NCBI GenBank assembly: GCA_013399305.1
Contig: VXAI01000087.1
Location: 2,145,195-2,209,194, forward strand
Reading direction: 5' to 3'
DNA: 64,000 nt
Source: Rostratula benghalensis
Taxonomy: Eukaryota > Chordata > Aves > Charadriiformes > Rostratulidae
Shown here in pieces: positions 45,999-59,505 of this stretch. The position numbers were made by a program, and so were the translations under genes. Position 1 is the first letter of the stretch; each line of letters begins with the position of its first letter. The notes under the pieces are model-generated. The model searched no databases. It was not told the DNA's origin and worked only from the letters and a program-made list of their open reading frames with translations.

Positions 45999-48033
45999 GG
46001 CATATGAAATACTTACAAACAATTTTGTTAAAAAACATCATTAACCTACTTGGAATTGTCCAGGATTAGAGTTTATAGAAACCCTTCTATGAGAAATGCC
46101 TTTGGATTTTAGTAGGTATAAATGCTCAGATTGCTGCATTTATATTTTATTTAGACAGAAGACAAGTTTGTGCTTCTGAAAGGTTATCAGATAGTACCTT
46201 TTCCTGCAGATATTCAAAGCTAATGCAACACTACTGTTGCCCAAAATACTAAAATTAGAGTCCCCCATATGACATTGGGTGGGTTCTTATTTAGAGGTAA
46301 AAGTATTACCTACTGAATCAATAATATCATCTTTTTAATATAAGTACATGGTGAAGTAAATAGAAGTTTTGTTATGGACTTCAATTGGATTTCACCTCTA
46401 AATAGGTGAAGCTTTTAGAAGGTTTTAGAAGCTTCTTAACCATGTAGAAAAACTATTGCTGACCTTGTTTAGTATGCTGGATATTAAGAGATTTCAGTGC
46501 AAGGTGATACAGCTTCAAATTTAAATTCAGTCACTGGATGCAGAAAAAACCAGTGTTGCATTGTCAAATATGAGTAGGCAAGAAGAGAGTGAAAAAAATT
46601 GTAATACAGAACATAATGGTGTTTCTATATTCTCTCCTTTCCATTCATTGTTGCAAGCATACCTTAACCCTGAGACATTTATTATAATTAATAAATCACA
46701 GATCTAGTAGTAATAAACATTCTGACATTTTTGTTATGTTGGTGTCTCTTAACTGTGGATGTTGTTACAATTTCATGTCCAGTGCTAGCTCTGAGGATTT
46801 TAATATAAGAATCTTCTGCAACATAAAAATACACAAAGAAACACAGTAACTTGTTTTTGAAATGAAGATTTGGAGCCAGTGAGTGAGGAAGAATCACTTA
46901 AACTGATCATATTTCATTTGTCATAAGTCTGAATCTCAGAGAATGGAGCCATGGCTGTTGACAATCACTCTTGGATGGTTGCTTTGAGTGCCTCTGTGTT
47001 GCTTGTGAACATGACAGCTGTTGAGTTTTTTATGAGAGGTACACTGCATACATCAAGATCTGAAGGTTCTCTCTTTACATCTGAAAGCTTTGGTGAGCAT
47101 TTTAAGTGAATTTCTTGCATCTGATTCTAAAACACAAAACTGCTGTTGAAAATATTTTGTTTTCTGTGAGTTTTACCTACTTATCATAAGCTTATACTAA
47201 GATACTTTCCATGACCTTGTAGAAATCTGCTCTGAATCATTTGGTATAAAGATTTCCTAGTTTATTTTAGGTGTTTTGTTTGCTTGGGGTCTTTTTTTGT
47301 TTTGCTTGTCTGTATTTTAAGAATCACTATTAGCAATTTATCAGTTCAGGAGGTTTTTTTATTATTGTTTTGCGTTATTTACTCCAGCACTTTGCCAGAC
47401 TTTTACAATGCTGAGTATATTTTAGAAGACACATCAACTTTGTTTTGTATTTGTTCAAATGGATTTCTATGCTTTTTCCAGACTATTTTTATAATTAAAG
47501 AAATATTGCCTAACTTTCTTTTCCTGTTTTTATGCAGTTTGTGTGGAGTGTTTTGATTTGTTTTAAGTTTTATGAAGTGGATGTAAAATAGAACTGATCG
47601 ATTTATGTCTGATGCACTTAATGGTAAAGAAGGTCTTGGCTCTTCAAATTTCTTTACTTAATGCTTTGTTTGTAATACTGCTTTTAAGACTTGAAATTAA
47701 TTGTGAATGTCCTTATTGATTTTTTATTTTTCTTTTGAACTTGGTCCACTGCAAGTAGAGAAAGGCAGACTAATGTATTACCATATGTACATACTACCAG
47801 AGTACACCAGAGTCCTTATAATGTTCTTCTAAAACTCCAGACTTTCTTATTATTTAAAAATGGGGACAGCATTGTACATTTTTTCTTCTTATATCAGTAA
47901 GAGTTTGATTTAGCTTATCTTCTGGTTATGTTGAAAAAGAAATTATTAGAATAAAACAGAAGATTTCAGCATCCTGTAAGAAAGTAAAAAAGCATAACGT
48001 CTCAACAGTATTCCCCCCCTAGTTTTATAAGTA

Positions 48034-48056
48034 TTAATTTATTTATAATAAATTAA
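48034..48056. repeat. 10-bp AT inverted repeat
   Basis: TTAATTTATT and AATAAATTAA flank TAT. It is all A/T, in a very AT-rich stretch, so it may be chance. Confidence 0.5.
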
Positions 48057-50408
48057 TTATAATACAATATAATAAATTATAATCTTCTATTAAAAAGTTG
48101 GTAATTCTCCACTGAAGTTCACAGACATAGCTCTCAACTGCTGAAATAATCCCCTTTTTTCCTGTATTTTATGGTATTAGATAGGCCTTTAAAAGCTCTG
48201 GAAAGGTTTCTCAGTTTGTTTATAACGAAGCATGCTGGGTATGAAGGGCTGGTGGTTTATAAGTACTATAAAGTACTTTAAGCTGTCATGTACTAGCACT
48301 GTCAGGAACGATGCTTACCACTCACACCTGCCCTCACTCCACTGCTGTGCAATGAACCACACTGGAGAACTGACAGAGCTGAAAAACAACTGTTTCCTTC
48401 TGCTGTGTGAGTTTTCATCAGCATTACCCTCTCAATTCTTTTCACCACTACAAAGTTGTGCTGGCACGAGTGAGGATATGGCATGGAGACAGGACAGGGT
48501 AACATGGGACACTACTGGCAGCAGTAGCAGCTTTAAAAATATCAAACTGCAACTGCAAGTTCTTTTCAGTGAGTGGTTTCATTCCTCTTTCCATACATTT
48601 CCCGTTTTATTTTGCAGGATTAGTCAGCTACAATAGTGCTGTAATATTTTCCATGGTTTTCCACTGCAAATTACTCTCAAAATTTTGTATTTGCTTTAAA
48701 TTAACAATATTTGGATGAAAAGTTATTGGGTCAGTTATTTTGCTGGAATCAGTAAAATCAAGGACAATACTGACATAAATGGATGTGAGGGAAGAGAAGA
48801 GTGATGGTGCGGGAGAGGCCTTACAGCTGTGTAATCACAGCTGCATTACAGGATGCAGGAGGCAGCACTGCTGTCGAGTGCAAGTGGCAAACCTTAGCAC
48901 CTGCACCTCGATAGAGTAGAGTAGAGCTCTTTTTTTAAGAGAAGAATTACACATTTTTAATTGTCTAGTAGATATGTTGTATAAATCATGCTGTGGAGGT
49001 GACACTGCTTCCCCTGAGTTTAGACGGGGCAACCAACTTTTTCATTATTATGTTGCATCGACACTCATAGGCAGAATGTTTGCTAAAATCTAATTTACTG
49101 GGATCTTGTCACAGGATGGGAAATCAAATCCCTTGAACAGGACAGTCAGTGTCTGGCTGTCCAGAGAGCAATAAGCATCTCCATTGCAAGGATCCTTTCA
49201 TCAGTGTCTTCAGCTGGATTGGATGGGACTCTTTGACCTGCTGTTCTGCTCAGTTCTTGCAGTCCACCTGGTACCGGTCCTGTGTGACACCTCCATCATA
49301 TGGAAGTTCCAGTGCAACAAATTATTTCAAGCTACAAATAGAACATCTTCTAATTTTCCTCACTGTCTACAAAAGACTGCCCCATTGGACTTATCTATGC
49401 ACAATTTGATCATTTTTGCTGCAAGAACCTCCTGAGAGTCTCTGAGATAACAAGTTTCTCCACCCAGGATGTTAATCAACTTATTTAAGCGTAGAAATTG
49501 GTCTAAGCATTGCAGAGGTTTCCTGGGGGAAATCTTCTGGACAATCCAAAATTTCCATCAGGAGAGCTTCTGCGCCAATTAGTCAAATCCTTAACTGCGA
49601 GGGTGGCTAAGAGTTCGGTCAATCACTGTCTCAAGTTGGTCTACTGTCTAAATTACTCCATTATCTCCTCTACACACATGTCTATATGGGGAGTTTGTGG
49701 AACACCCAAGGAGCTAAGGACTTGAGTGCACTAAGTTTTCACACAGGCACAGCCCCGTTACCCAGCTACATCACAATTATAAGTACAGGGAAACACAAAT
49801 TTCATACTTATTTTTATACTTACTTTCTATACATCTTGCGGCAACGAAAAGCTAGGCAAGATTAAACTCAGTACCTCAGCAACTGTAGCACTGCCTGGGG
49901 AGGACTCTAATTTCTGACCATATTTTACTAAAATGATTTTAAACAAGGAACTTTTTTTACAATATTTTTTTAATGTCATTAGTGGATTCAAATTGTCTTC
50001 ATAGCAAATACATAGTGACTAAAAATAAAGATAACCACTACCAAATTTAAAACATGAACTATATTACTTGTCTATGTAAGGCCTGACTGAACCGTGAAGA
50101 AAAAGACTTACACACATCACATATGCTTTTTCTTCCCTTAAGAACACAGGATATTGTGTATACAATCTTCCAACCTGAAGCATAGCAAACCCTCATCAGA
50201 ATAATTTTTTTATATCTGGCAATTCTTGCACACTCCACAGTAATTCCCACTGTTCTGGCCTTACAGTAATGTCTAAATTAGCCACGGGTTCACTCACTGA
50301 GACCAAACTCTGAAACTTTTCAAAGGCTGATCTAATGAACTAGTTGTGGTCAGTCCTTTATTATCATTTAGCTTTTCTTATGTCATGGTAAATGAAAGCC
50401 AAATAATA

Positions 50409-50500
50409 NNNNNNNNNNNNNNNNNNNNNNNNNNNNNNNNNNNNNNNNNNNNNNNNNNNNNNNNNNNNNNNNNNNNNNNNNNNNNNNNNNNNNNNNNNNN
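50409..50500. other. Assembly gap (92 N)
   Basis: Ninety-two undetermined bases, with a (GT)n array starting 10 bases after the gap. Any open frame crossing it is an artefact. Confidence 0.99.
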
Positions 50501-50510
50501 TTTTTAGAAG

Positions 50511-50524
50511 GTGTGTGTGTGTGT
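50511..50524. repeat. (GT)n microsatellite beside gap
   Basis: Seven GT units; the array may extend into the gap. Confidence 0.85.
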
Positions 50525-53500
50525 TTATTGTTTTTTTTTGGTTTTCCAATTTAACCATCCTACTTAAAATCAAGTAATCTGAAAAAAATAACAACATTAA
50601 AAGTCTAAAATCTCAGCATATTTTTAATGTATATATTCTGACAAGAAATTAACCTCTTGAGGGTTTTTTTGCCTCTTGCATGGACATCCTGTGCTCAGGC
50701 AAAGTCAGTGTGGCTACACACAGCTTAGTTTGAAGATAAGTTCAGCACCATTTGTGTCTCCATTCGTCTGTCAGAACAGCTGAGCTTATCCAGGGTCACA
50801 ACTCCAGAGGCAGACCACCAGTGAGGTGTGTGCAAGAAGGGAGACATATATCTTGTGAAGGTAATATCCCTTGAACATCATTTTTGAGACATTGCATTTG
50901 GTGATCTCTGTCAATGGGATGTTGTTACAGACAATCTGTAACCGCATGTTATGAATTTATGACTATTTTAGTTTTGAATTTTGTCATCTATCTAGTAAGG
51001 CATCACCATCAGTGTTAAGAGAAGTAAGAAAAAAGAAAATAAGACAAGTCTCCCCACTGTTAAATCACTGCTTCACAGCTGTTGGAGTGTTTTACCTACA
51101 TCTAAGAAGTTACTATAAGTACATGGTCTGGCACTTGAGTGTTCCTAAATCACTTTAGCAGCTGTCTTTAACAGGTACTACTGAAAGAAAAGCATCTTAA
51201 CTGAGGCGTTAATGCAGGTTTCTTAATCTCAAGGCCTTATTCCTCCCTGCAGAATATCAGCAATTTCTACTGACTTTAATACAGGCAGTTTGTGTCCTGC
51301 AGGGAAGAAAAAGACCCTGAGAGCATTAACTAAAAGAGCTTTATACAGAAAACTGCAACTGAGGTCATCTTAATTCAGCTACTTTACACTGTGCTAGCCT
51401 TAAATGAACTCATTTAAGACCTTTGACCTTAACAGATAGATCTCTCAATTGACATCTCATTAACTGATGCAAAATCTACCTGTGATAGCCTTAGGAGCTC
51501 TGTATGAGCATATGACTATACTAGAGTAAATGTGAAATTCTTTTGGCTTTAGTAGAATCAGATACTCACACAAAACTTCTCTAAGCAAGCAATTCCAATT
51601 GAGCTAGGGGTTTAGTCAGTTTTTTAGTAGAAGGAAGAAACTAATAATGAATTCTGATATGAGTTCATCGAAATATCAAGTTATGAACCTTTCATATGAC
51701 AAATATTATGTAAAGTCATTATCCTCTTAAATAGAGGAGAAACAGAAACTGTCTCTTGGGTCCAGTGCCCAAACCCAGAAGCTAAAATGTATCCCAAAAA
51801 TTTGGAGGTAATACCATCCCTATAAAAGATTAGGTTCAGAAGTATTTTTGAAAATCCAAATAAAAGCTAGAGATTCAGTTAAGAATTAAGAATACAGAGG
51901 TTTAGTACAGAAATAAAACAGAACAGGTATAAGGTTCTGACTTCTCTTCCCATACAAAAATCCAAGTTTTTATTTTCTACTTTTGATCAAGACTGTTACT
52001 CTCAAAATTTTGTGTTAAGGTTTGCACCAGAGTTTACATTTTGGTTCTGATGGCTGGGTTTTATGGTTTTAATGTAGGTTGTTGATTTTGGACTGCTGAG
52101 TGTGGCTGCTTACAACAGAGGGAGGGGTCGGGTGTGCGCCTTCAAAGTGGCCTTCACTTATAAAACTCACTTTGCAGGAATGACACCTCTGCTGTTATGG
52201 ACGTGAAGGCTGTTCTGTTCTCTCAGAAGGAGATACTTACTTTTTTTTGTCTAATTTTCTTCTTCTATGTTGCATTAGTTATTTTCTGTTTCTAGTTCAA
52301 AATGACATTTTTGTTATGAAAATTTCCTTCTTATGAAGTTTCATATACCTCCACCACCCTTAAATACACTGATTTTATAATGGTGGTTAAGAAAAATGCT
52401 GAATCATGCATGTGGATATTACACAGAACTTCACCTGAGCTTTGAGAAATGAGTGTTTAACCTGTGTTTCTCACTTTGTCTCTCAGACCACATTATTTTC
52501 CATCTTAAGGTCTTATAACATCTACAGTATTGATCAACATCGTGCAGGGCTGCTGATGCATCTGTTAATTCATCTTTCTGCATTTGGCTATTTGGGAATG
52601 TAATAGAAAATGGTATTCCCTTGCTTGATGGTATATTTATGCTGCAGACTTCTGCCAGAATACCCATGTCAGTTGAGGTAGATGAGGTGTGATCTGAGAT
52701 TGATTTAGTTGTAGCAGCAAAAACCTATTGTGTAGGCTATAGTGGCAGAATCTTATATTTGTCAGCTCTGTGAGAAAGGTGTGCTTTGTCAGACATAATA
52801 AAGATATATGACCATAGCAAGAGAGTTTTACTAACATGATGCAACAGTGTAACTGTACTTAGAAACTACAGATATGGTAAACAGCCAGAATAATGACAAA
52901 AATGATCACCGGATTTCTTTTTGAATGGCAACTTCAAGGCAGGTTTTCATTGACACAAAAATCCATGGCAAACTTTTTAATGTTTCTGCATCTGGGCATT
53001 TCCCTGCTATATCAGGTGAATAAAAGACTTTGTAAAACCTCAAGGGTTTAGTACATTTTCCCTTCTAGAATCTCCCTTTATGGGATCCAGTTACTTAAGT
53101 AGATTATTTGTCAGGAGTTTGTTTCTGGTAAGAAAAAAAGCCAAAACAATTTGGCTTCTAAGGTAAATGTTTTAGCACGGAAAAGCTATTAAAACTAATA
53201 ACTTGTTTGGTCCATGTATGCTGAATGTGCTTTTTTCTGAAGTTTTTTTCTAAATAGATGAAGTGCAGCCCTACAACATGATGCTGGTAACAAGAGTGGA
53301 TTTTTCACTAGGGTTTAGGGATTCATAATGATCTTAATCAAACACCAAATAGATGGGTGTTCACATAAATATAGGATATCTTTTTTTTTATATACAAAAG
53401 GACAATATTTCAATAGTATTTGTAAAGGTCATGCAATCAATTATGAAATATTAACTTGAAAAAGACTTGAGTGTTTGAACCCCAGTTTTTCTCTGCATCT

Positions 53501-56500
53501 TAAAGTGGATTAACAAAAACTTGGCTGCAACTCTCAAGATTTTCTTATTTTCCTGCCCACAGCGGGAATGTCCCTGTGAGGGACTAGGCTGTATTACAGC
53601 TGAAACCTTAATTTGCGATGAACAGAGGTAGTGTAAAACTAACAAGTTGTTTTGTTTGTTTTTCTACTGGAAGAGAAAAATAAACAAACAGGTTATCATG
53701 CTGGCTACTTTAACCACAACTGATAATTTGAAATTCACCATTAATTCACTTGCAAATGCTTGTAAGTCCTTACAAGTTCTTATAAGCAATACAACCAAAA
53801 CAGTTCAGATCTCCAGAGCATAGGTTATCCTACTCTGTTTAGGATAAAATTACAGAATGAGAATTCATTCTTCAGTTGTGCTATATCTTGAGGCTTATGA
53901 ATGAATGTTTAATATCTGATTGTGTTGCATTGGGGAAGAAATACTGCAGAAAGGCAATCAGAACTGCAAGCACTGTGTACTACCAAGTGTGGGATACTGG
54001 CAAGAGAAAAATTTGAGACGCCTTTCTCCAGAACTTGCTTAAGTGTAGGAGGAAGGAATACATGTGTGTTAGGTAGCATTGATATCCCCAAATATCCTTA
54101 CAAAAATTAGAGATGTTGATAGAATAGTTTCTTCACGCTTTTTGTCAGCTGCATACTTAAAATACTAATTCAGAGTGGGGAATCTTTTGTTCAAGCTCTC
54201 ATTGTCTCAAGAGAATGCTCTATCCATATGGCTGGAGAAACTATGAATAAAAGTGCACTCAACTCATGACACTTTGACGATGCCTTGAGTCAATATGAAA
54301 GCACAAATAAAAAAAGCTTGCTAGGAAATTGTTACAAGTCTTACCTTTGAAAAGTCTAGTTTTGTTTCCCTTTCCTGGGATCATTCCTGAATTTTATCCA
54401 TTGACCCTTGAGTCAAAATGTAAAACAATTCCTACAGCAGATTTTATTTAAAGGAAACAGAAACATTATACTAAACGGGCAAAAGGCCGATCAGCATACA
54501 AGATGAAAGGATTGAATTTTGAAAAGGAAAAATATAGAAGAAAGATTCAGAGACTGCTAGTACTCTTTATTATCAGTTCAACCTTTCACTGGGATAGGCC
54601 AAATAAGAGATCTCTATTGTTCAAGGGCAAGTAAGAACACTAATAACTTCCTGTTACATGATAGCAAACTTTTAACTAAGCTTTTTCTTTCCATGCTAGT
54701 AAGCAATTTTGCATAAGAAAATGATCCTTTATTCTAAAATGTAATCCCTAGTGAATTTTGTCCAAGATAATTGTAGATTGGTGAAAAATAAGATAGCAGA
54801 AGTGCTGACATAATCTTAAAAACCAGCAAGCTAGACTAAAATTCCTAAGTTGGATAACTTAATGGATCTTTTGCAACTCTGCTCAACTATGTGTGCAATA
54901 TTGACTTTGAAGCAGACGCAGCAGTTTGCACCCCAGCAACATAGCCATATTTAATACTACACATAACGATGCAAATGTGATTGGCATGTCAGACTAAGAT
55001 CAGTGCGCTGTGAATTGTACATCCACACAGCATGAGTAGCACCTGCACCATGAAGATTAGGGTTTAAGTAATAGAGGAAATGCAAGTGTTATCTATTTTG
55101 TACAGTGCAGGACTGCAGTAGAGAGATTATTGATGATGTCCAAAAAAGTTTGTTGGGAAGCTGAGAAGTGAACTATCTTCCCGGTGTTCGGTTAGTGCCT
55201 TGAACTTCTGTCATTCTCCTACATTGGTTTGGGTTTTTTCCTAAGACAAAATCTCTTGGAGTTTTTTTTGTGTAAATAACTTCAAATTGTTTTTTCAGAC
55301 AAAGGTAGGTCCTGAGTCCCCAGACTCTGTGCAAGATTAAGAGTGCTTACTTAGAGAGAAGAACTGAAGCTGAATTTAGGAAGGAGTATTTAATAAATCA
55401 AATTTTACCTACACCACCAGGAATGATGAAATACAAAAGAGAGCAAATGTCTCATTACTCATCCATTATGATTGCTTCTTAATTTCGTTGGAAATAACAA
55501 ACACACCTTCTAGGGCATCTTGACAGGGAAATTAAATTCTGCCTGTGCAGCTGACCATAGTTTGAGTTTGCCAAGGGAGAAGAATCGCAGTTTGTGCAGA
55601 GCTGAAAGTAAGCAGTAAAATGTGAAGGTAAGATCTAAGCATATCACCTAGAATACCACTGGATTACTTGAATCACTAACTAGGATAAGATATCCATGAC
55701 CCAGCTTCTTGGTTTGGTTTTTTTTTTTTCAGGTATATAGCCTCTGACATGACTTCTCCTTTGGAAGAGCAGAGGTTACCAACATGCAAAGTTTGGTTGT
55801 TCTCTGGAAAATTTATGTTGCCTGGGAGAAGAGCCAGTAACCAGGGCAAGATGATTGTCATCCACTGCTGTAATATGTAGTCACTGTTAAAACAGAGGTC
55901 TGTGTTTCTCAAGAGGAAAGATTGAGACCATCCATAATAAGGCCCCCTTATAAAGGGCAGGATAGTTGCATGGGTACTCTGTGGTTTAGGAAGAGCAAGG
56001 GCTGTCTTTCTTTTTTGTGTATAGAGGATAGCAGTTCTTTCATGAAATGGAAGAAAAAGCATTTAGATGAATGTGTCAGTCATTGAACTAAGGAAGTTTT
56101 ACTCCTGTAATCTTAGAGGGCACAGAGCGGATGTTTCCATTGTTGTTTCCTACATGCAAAGATAAAATCTAGGAGAGCTGTAGTCATAAAAGCAGCACCA
56201 GCTGAACCTCCCAATCTACATTTATTTCCCTGCCTCCTAGTAAATGCATGTGTTCTTAAGCTTAACAGTAATCTATGTAAGGTTAAATATTTATAAACAA
56301 AAGTTTTTCTTTTAAGATATCATCTGCACTTTATGCTACCTAAGGGGAAATGTGTTTTCAGTCAAGTGGAAGAGCATCAATGTTCTATTTTCTGTAAAGA
56401 GAGTAAATTCTTTCTCTTAAATACAACATGCAGGAAATTTCCAAAAGCTCCAAGATCTCCTTAACAATCACCTTTCTGACACAGCTGCCAACCTTCTTTT

Positions 56501-59394
56501 AGCTTTAAAAGAAGAAGCTCTGCTGTTTTCTGGAGTGTCTAATCTCTGCTAGACAGATTCCAAGGAGACAAATCACAATAGTTTCATCTCTACTTGATTG
56601 CATTTCTTGAAAAAAATAAGACTTCCAGATCTTCACTGAGGTTTTAGATTCTGACCTTTTTATTTCAAAATAAAAGAAATAAAAGTACTAGACCTATAAT
56701 CTAGGTCCCTAAATATACACCAGACACTTGCAGAAATATTTTGCTTTTGAAAAGGACATTGTAAATTTTAGGAGATGTTGCATGGTATATGCTATACTGA
56801 TCCTAGTATTACAAACACTCAGATCTAATGTTGAAGAGTGAATTGATTGACCCTTGGCAGGCAATTATAAAGTTAATCATACAAATTTCCAGAAAATTTA
56901 TTTAAAAAAATTGTCCTTAATATCTTTATCATGCCTTCATCAAAATTCCACTTCTTTGCCCTGTATGTAAAGAAAAACTGAAAAGGAATTTAAACCTATG
57001 GTAGTTTTCATTTTGTGATTATAAGAGCAGAGGGAGCAAAGAACACGTGCAATAGAAAAGTATACTCAGTCTTTATAAAAAGAAATAGCAGCAAATCAAA
57101 ATGGAATGACAAATGGAGTCTGTTCTCACTACAACAGTTTTATATGAGGCCTTAGATTAAATTCCAATTATAAATAATAGTTGCTTCTAAATAGTAGTTA
57201 TGTCTCACGTTACATAAACACCAGCTGAAAACTCATTTGAAACAGACCTTTAGCATTTTTTCCTTTATATAGTGGTATATTTTCTTCCATTTAGCTAAAT
57301 ATAAAAAGGGATAAAGTAGAAATGCTTCCAAAACCTTCATTAAAAAAAATCTCATAAACTGAAAACACAAAAGCAAAATTCTCTTATACCCTGTCTCATC
57401 TATTATTCAATAAAGTATGCCTTAAGATAAATCATAGTCTCTCACTGATCATATGATCTACATACAGCAGAGGAATTTTCAGATATAAGACTTGTAAACC
57501 AAATTACTGCTGATTCATACAGATAACAATAATAGTTAGTTCTCAGCAGAATAGATAGTCTTGAGATAATATCCATGACTGAACTTTTATTAAGTAAAAT
57601 TAGGATATCTTTTTACAGAAGAGGACCCAGAGGGGGAATATAGATGTACAAAAACCTGTTTGATTTATATTGTTCTGTGACTTAGAATACCAGCCTGGGA
57701 TTCTCATTACAATTTTTCAGTCAAAATAATACAAACGTTCTCCTACATCAGCTGACCAGTTCCAAGTAATAACTTGCTCATCTCAAGCAAGAGTTCACCT
57801 GATTTCCAGTGCCAGGTTAATAGTTACCACGCAAACACAAGAAATTGTAATTTTTCTGGTTTTGCTACATCATTTGTATTACTAATTAATATTTAACATC
57901 AATTTGTAATTTTTCCCATAGGAAAATTTCTAAATGCATTCATCTGGATTTTCTGGAGGTCTCCTGACACAGATGGCAGTGATATCTTGTCTCACTTAAA
58001 TTCTGTTATGATCACCTTCTTATATACAGATGAAGACATTGTTGCAGTCCTTGTAGTAATAAAAGCTTTTATTTAAAAACCTCTAATGAGCCATTTAGAA
58101 AAGGATATGAGTAATATTTGAAATTCAGTGCATATGACCTTGACAGACAGCCAACACATAGCACTAGAGAGGAACACACAATGAAACCAGTATGGAAAAA
58201 ATAAGTATCTTTTTAAACATATCCCAATGAGAGGGATTTTTTCTCTTCATCATTCATTCACAATAGAAATGGTTTGAGGTAAAATGAGAGTTCCCATATC
58301 CTCATGTATGGACCAGAGTATTTGCCAACCCCTGATTTTATTTAATATGGCATCTTAAGAGGATCAAGATGGATCCACTGGCAAGACTTTGGTATATATT
58401 TACCTGCAAGTCCAAAAAGTTAAAGAAACGAGCACCTGAAAAGGGTCTATGTGTTTAATTATCCTCTTGAGTGAAGGTTTGGTTTTTTCAGCTAAACATC
58501 CTATAATAGGTCACTGGAATGCTTCTGGCACCAGTTTATAATGGCCAGAGGTCCCTCTTCTAACTTTCCACAATTGTTTCCCACAGATCCTAAATTACTT
58601 AACACTTCCTTGAATGGATTCCAATGTAATTCAATAAAATGTGCTAAGGGGAACTGAGGAGCAATACCGAAACAAATTTGTTTTTATCTACCACCCACCC
58701 TTTAATTGCTTAAGTGTCTGAAGTCTATGACTATCCCTTCTTTGAGGCAGATGATTGGCTGTGAGTTTTTGAAAAATACCGAATGTACATGTGTTAGGAG
58801 CTCTTGGTACATTGCACTGGAAAGGAGTTGCTATAGAAACACCACCTTAACACACTCAGTTCACTGATGGATATAAAGAGATATAATGGTCCCTAAATAA
58901 CTACTACTAATCCACATGACATTCAAAAATTACTAGGTTTCTGCTCTCAGAATTCTTAACTGCAATCCCAGGGCTACTCCCTCTGCTTCTTTGCATCCCA
59001 GATTCCTACCTTTCCATTCGAACTTTCTCAGGTGGAACTTTGAATATCTATTTGTGTGTGTTTTGTGAAGGGAGCTGAATTCATCAATGAGCTGTAAAAT
59101 ACAAATTAAAGAAAAAAAAAATAGATTAAGTTGCTTTGTCCAAGAAACCTGTGCCACCAACTGGCAAAACATGTTGGGAGCATCACATTGAAGTAATACT
59201 TGGATGAAATGAACCTATTGTTTCTTACATTTTTTCCTACCTGATTCAGGCTGCCTAAAAACTGAAGTCCCATCCACTGATACAATTACCAGATCTGGAT
59301 TCAGGAAAACATGGAACTGGATAAAAGGCAAATGAACAGACAGAGTCCTATTTGGACTTGGACTCTGGCCATTACAAAAAGAGGACTCACCCTT
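50525..59394. other. Long stretch without recognisable gene or repeat
   Basis: Almost 9 kb of AT-rich DNA in which I recognise no gene, LTR or CR1 block. Open frames reach 128 codons (minus, 55676-56062) but lack motifs. It holds an 8-bp inverted repeat (53759-53776), a T tract at about 55717-55730, and a GC-box plus TATA-like arrangement near 52117-52166. Confidence 0.5.
53759..53776. repeat. 8-bp inverted repeat
   Basis: CTTGTAAG and CTTACAAG are separated by TC; a half-similar CTTATAAG follows. Confidence 0.55.
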
Positions 59395-59505
59395 TGATCC
59401 CTCAGCTTTTATGCTGACCGTGACGTGGATGGGATGGAATTCCCATGTTGGCCAATTTGAGTCACCTGTCCTGCCTGTTCCTCCCTGCAGATGCAACCCC
59501 TCTAC
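59395..59505 (-). mobile_element. ERVL-type LTR promoter fragment
   Basis: On the minus strand the order is AGGGAGGAACAGGCAGGACA, GGTGACTCAAATTGGCCAAC, GGGAATTCCATCCCATCC, ACGTCACGGTCAGCATAAAAG. This is the core promoter order of avian ERVL-type LTRs: 'gacaggtgac..', '..ggccaa..', 'tattccataccat..tgacgtca', 'gctcagcatataaa'. The CRE-like CACGTCA (plus TGACGTG at 59421-59427) and the TATA-type CATAAAAG (about 59406-59413) are both kept. The rest of the LTR is not recognisable on either side, so this is a fragment or a divergent family. Confidence 0.65.

Larger units (their letters stand above)
45341..50408. other. No supported gene
   Basis: Unique or unrecognised DNA. There is an AATT microsatellite at 45978-45998 and an AT inverted repeat at 48034-48056. 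The part at 48232-48636 (134-codon frame) and the GC-richer part at 49130-49870 look less simple than their surroundings, but match nothing I know. Confidence 0.45.

Noticed and set aside
48232..48636. 134-codon plus-strand frame
   Set aside because: No domain, no start context or splice signals; a longer-than-average chance frame in less AT-rich DNA.
50364..50597. Minus-strand open frame of 77 codons across the N gap
   Set aside because: It is open only because the gap is translated as unknown residues.
55676..56062. 128-codon minus-strand frame
   Set aside because: No family resemblance; ends in a lysine run from a poly-T tract.
58525..58570. CCAGAGGTCCCTCTTCTAAC resembles a CR1 tail
   Set aside because: Flanking bases do not continue as CR1 on either side.
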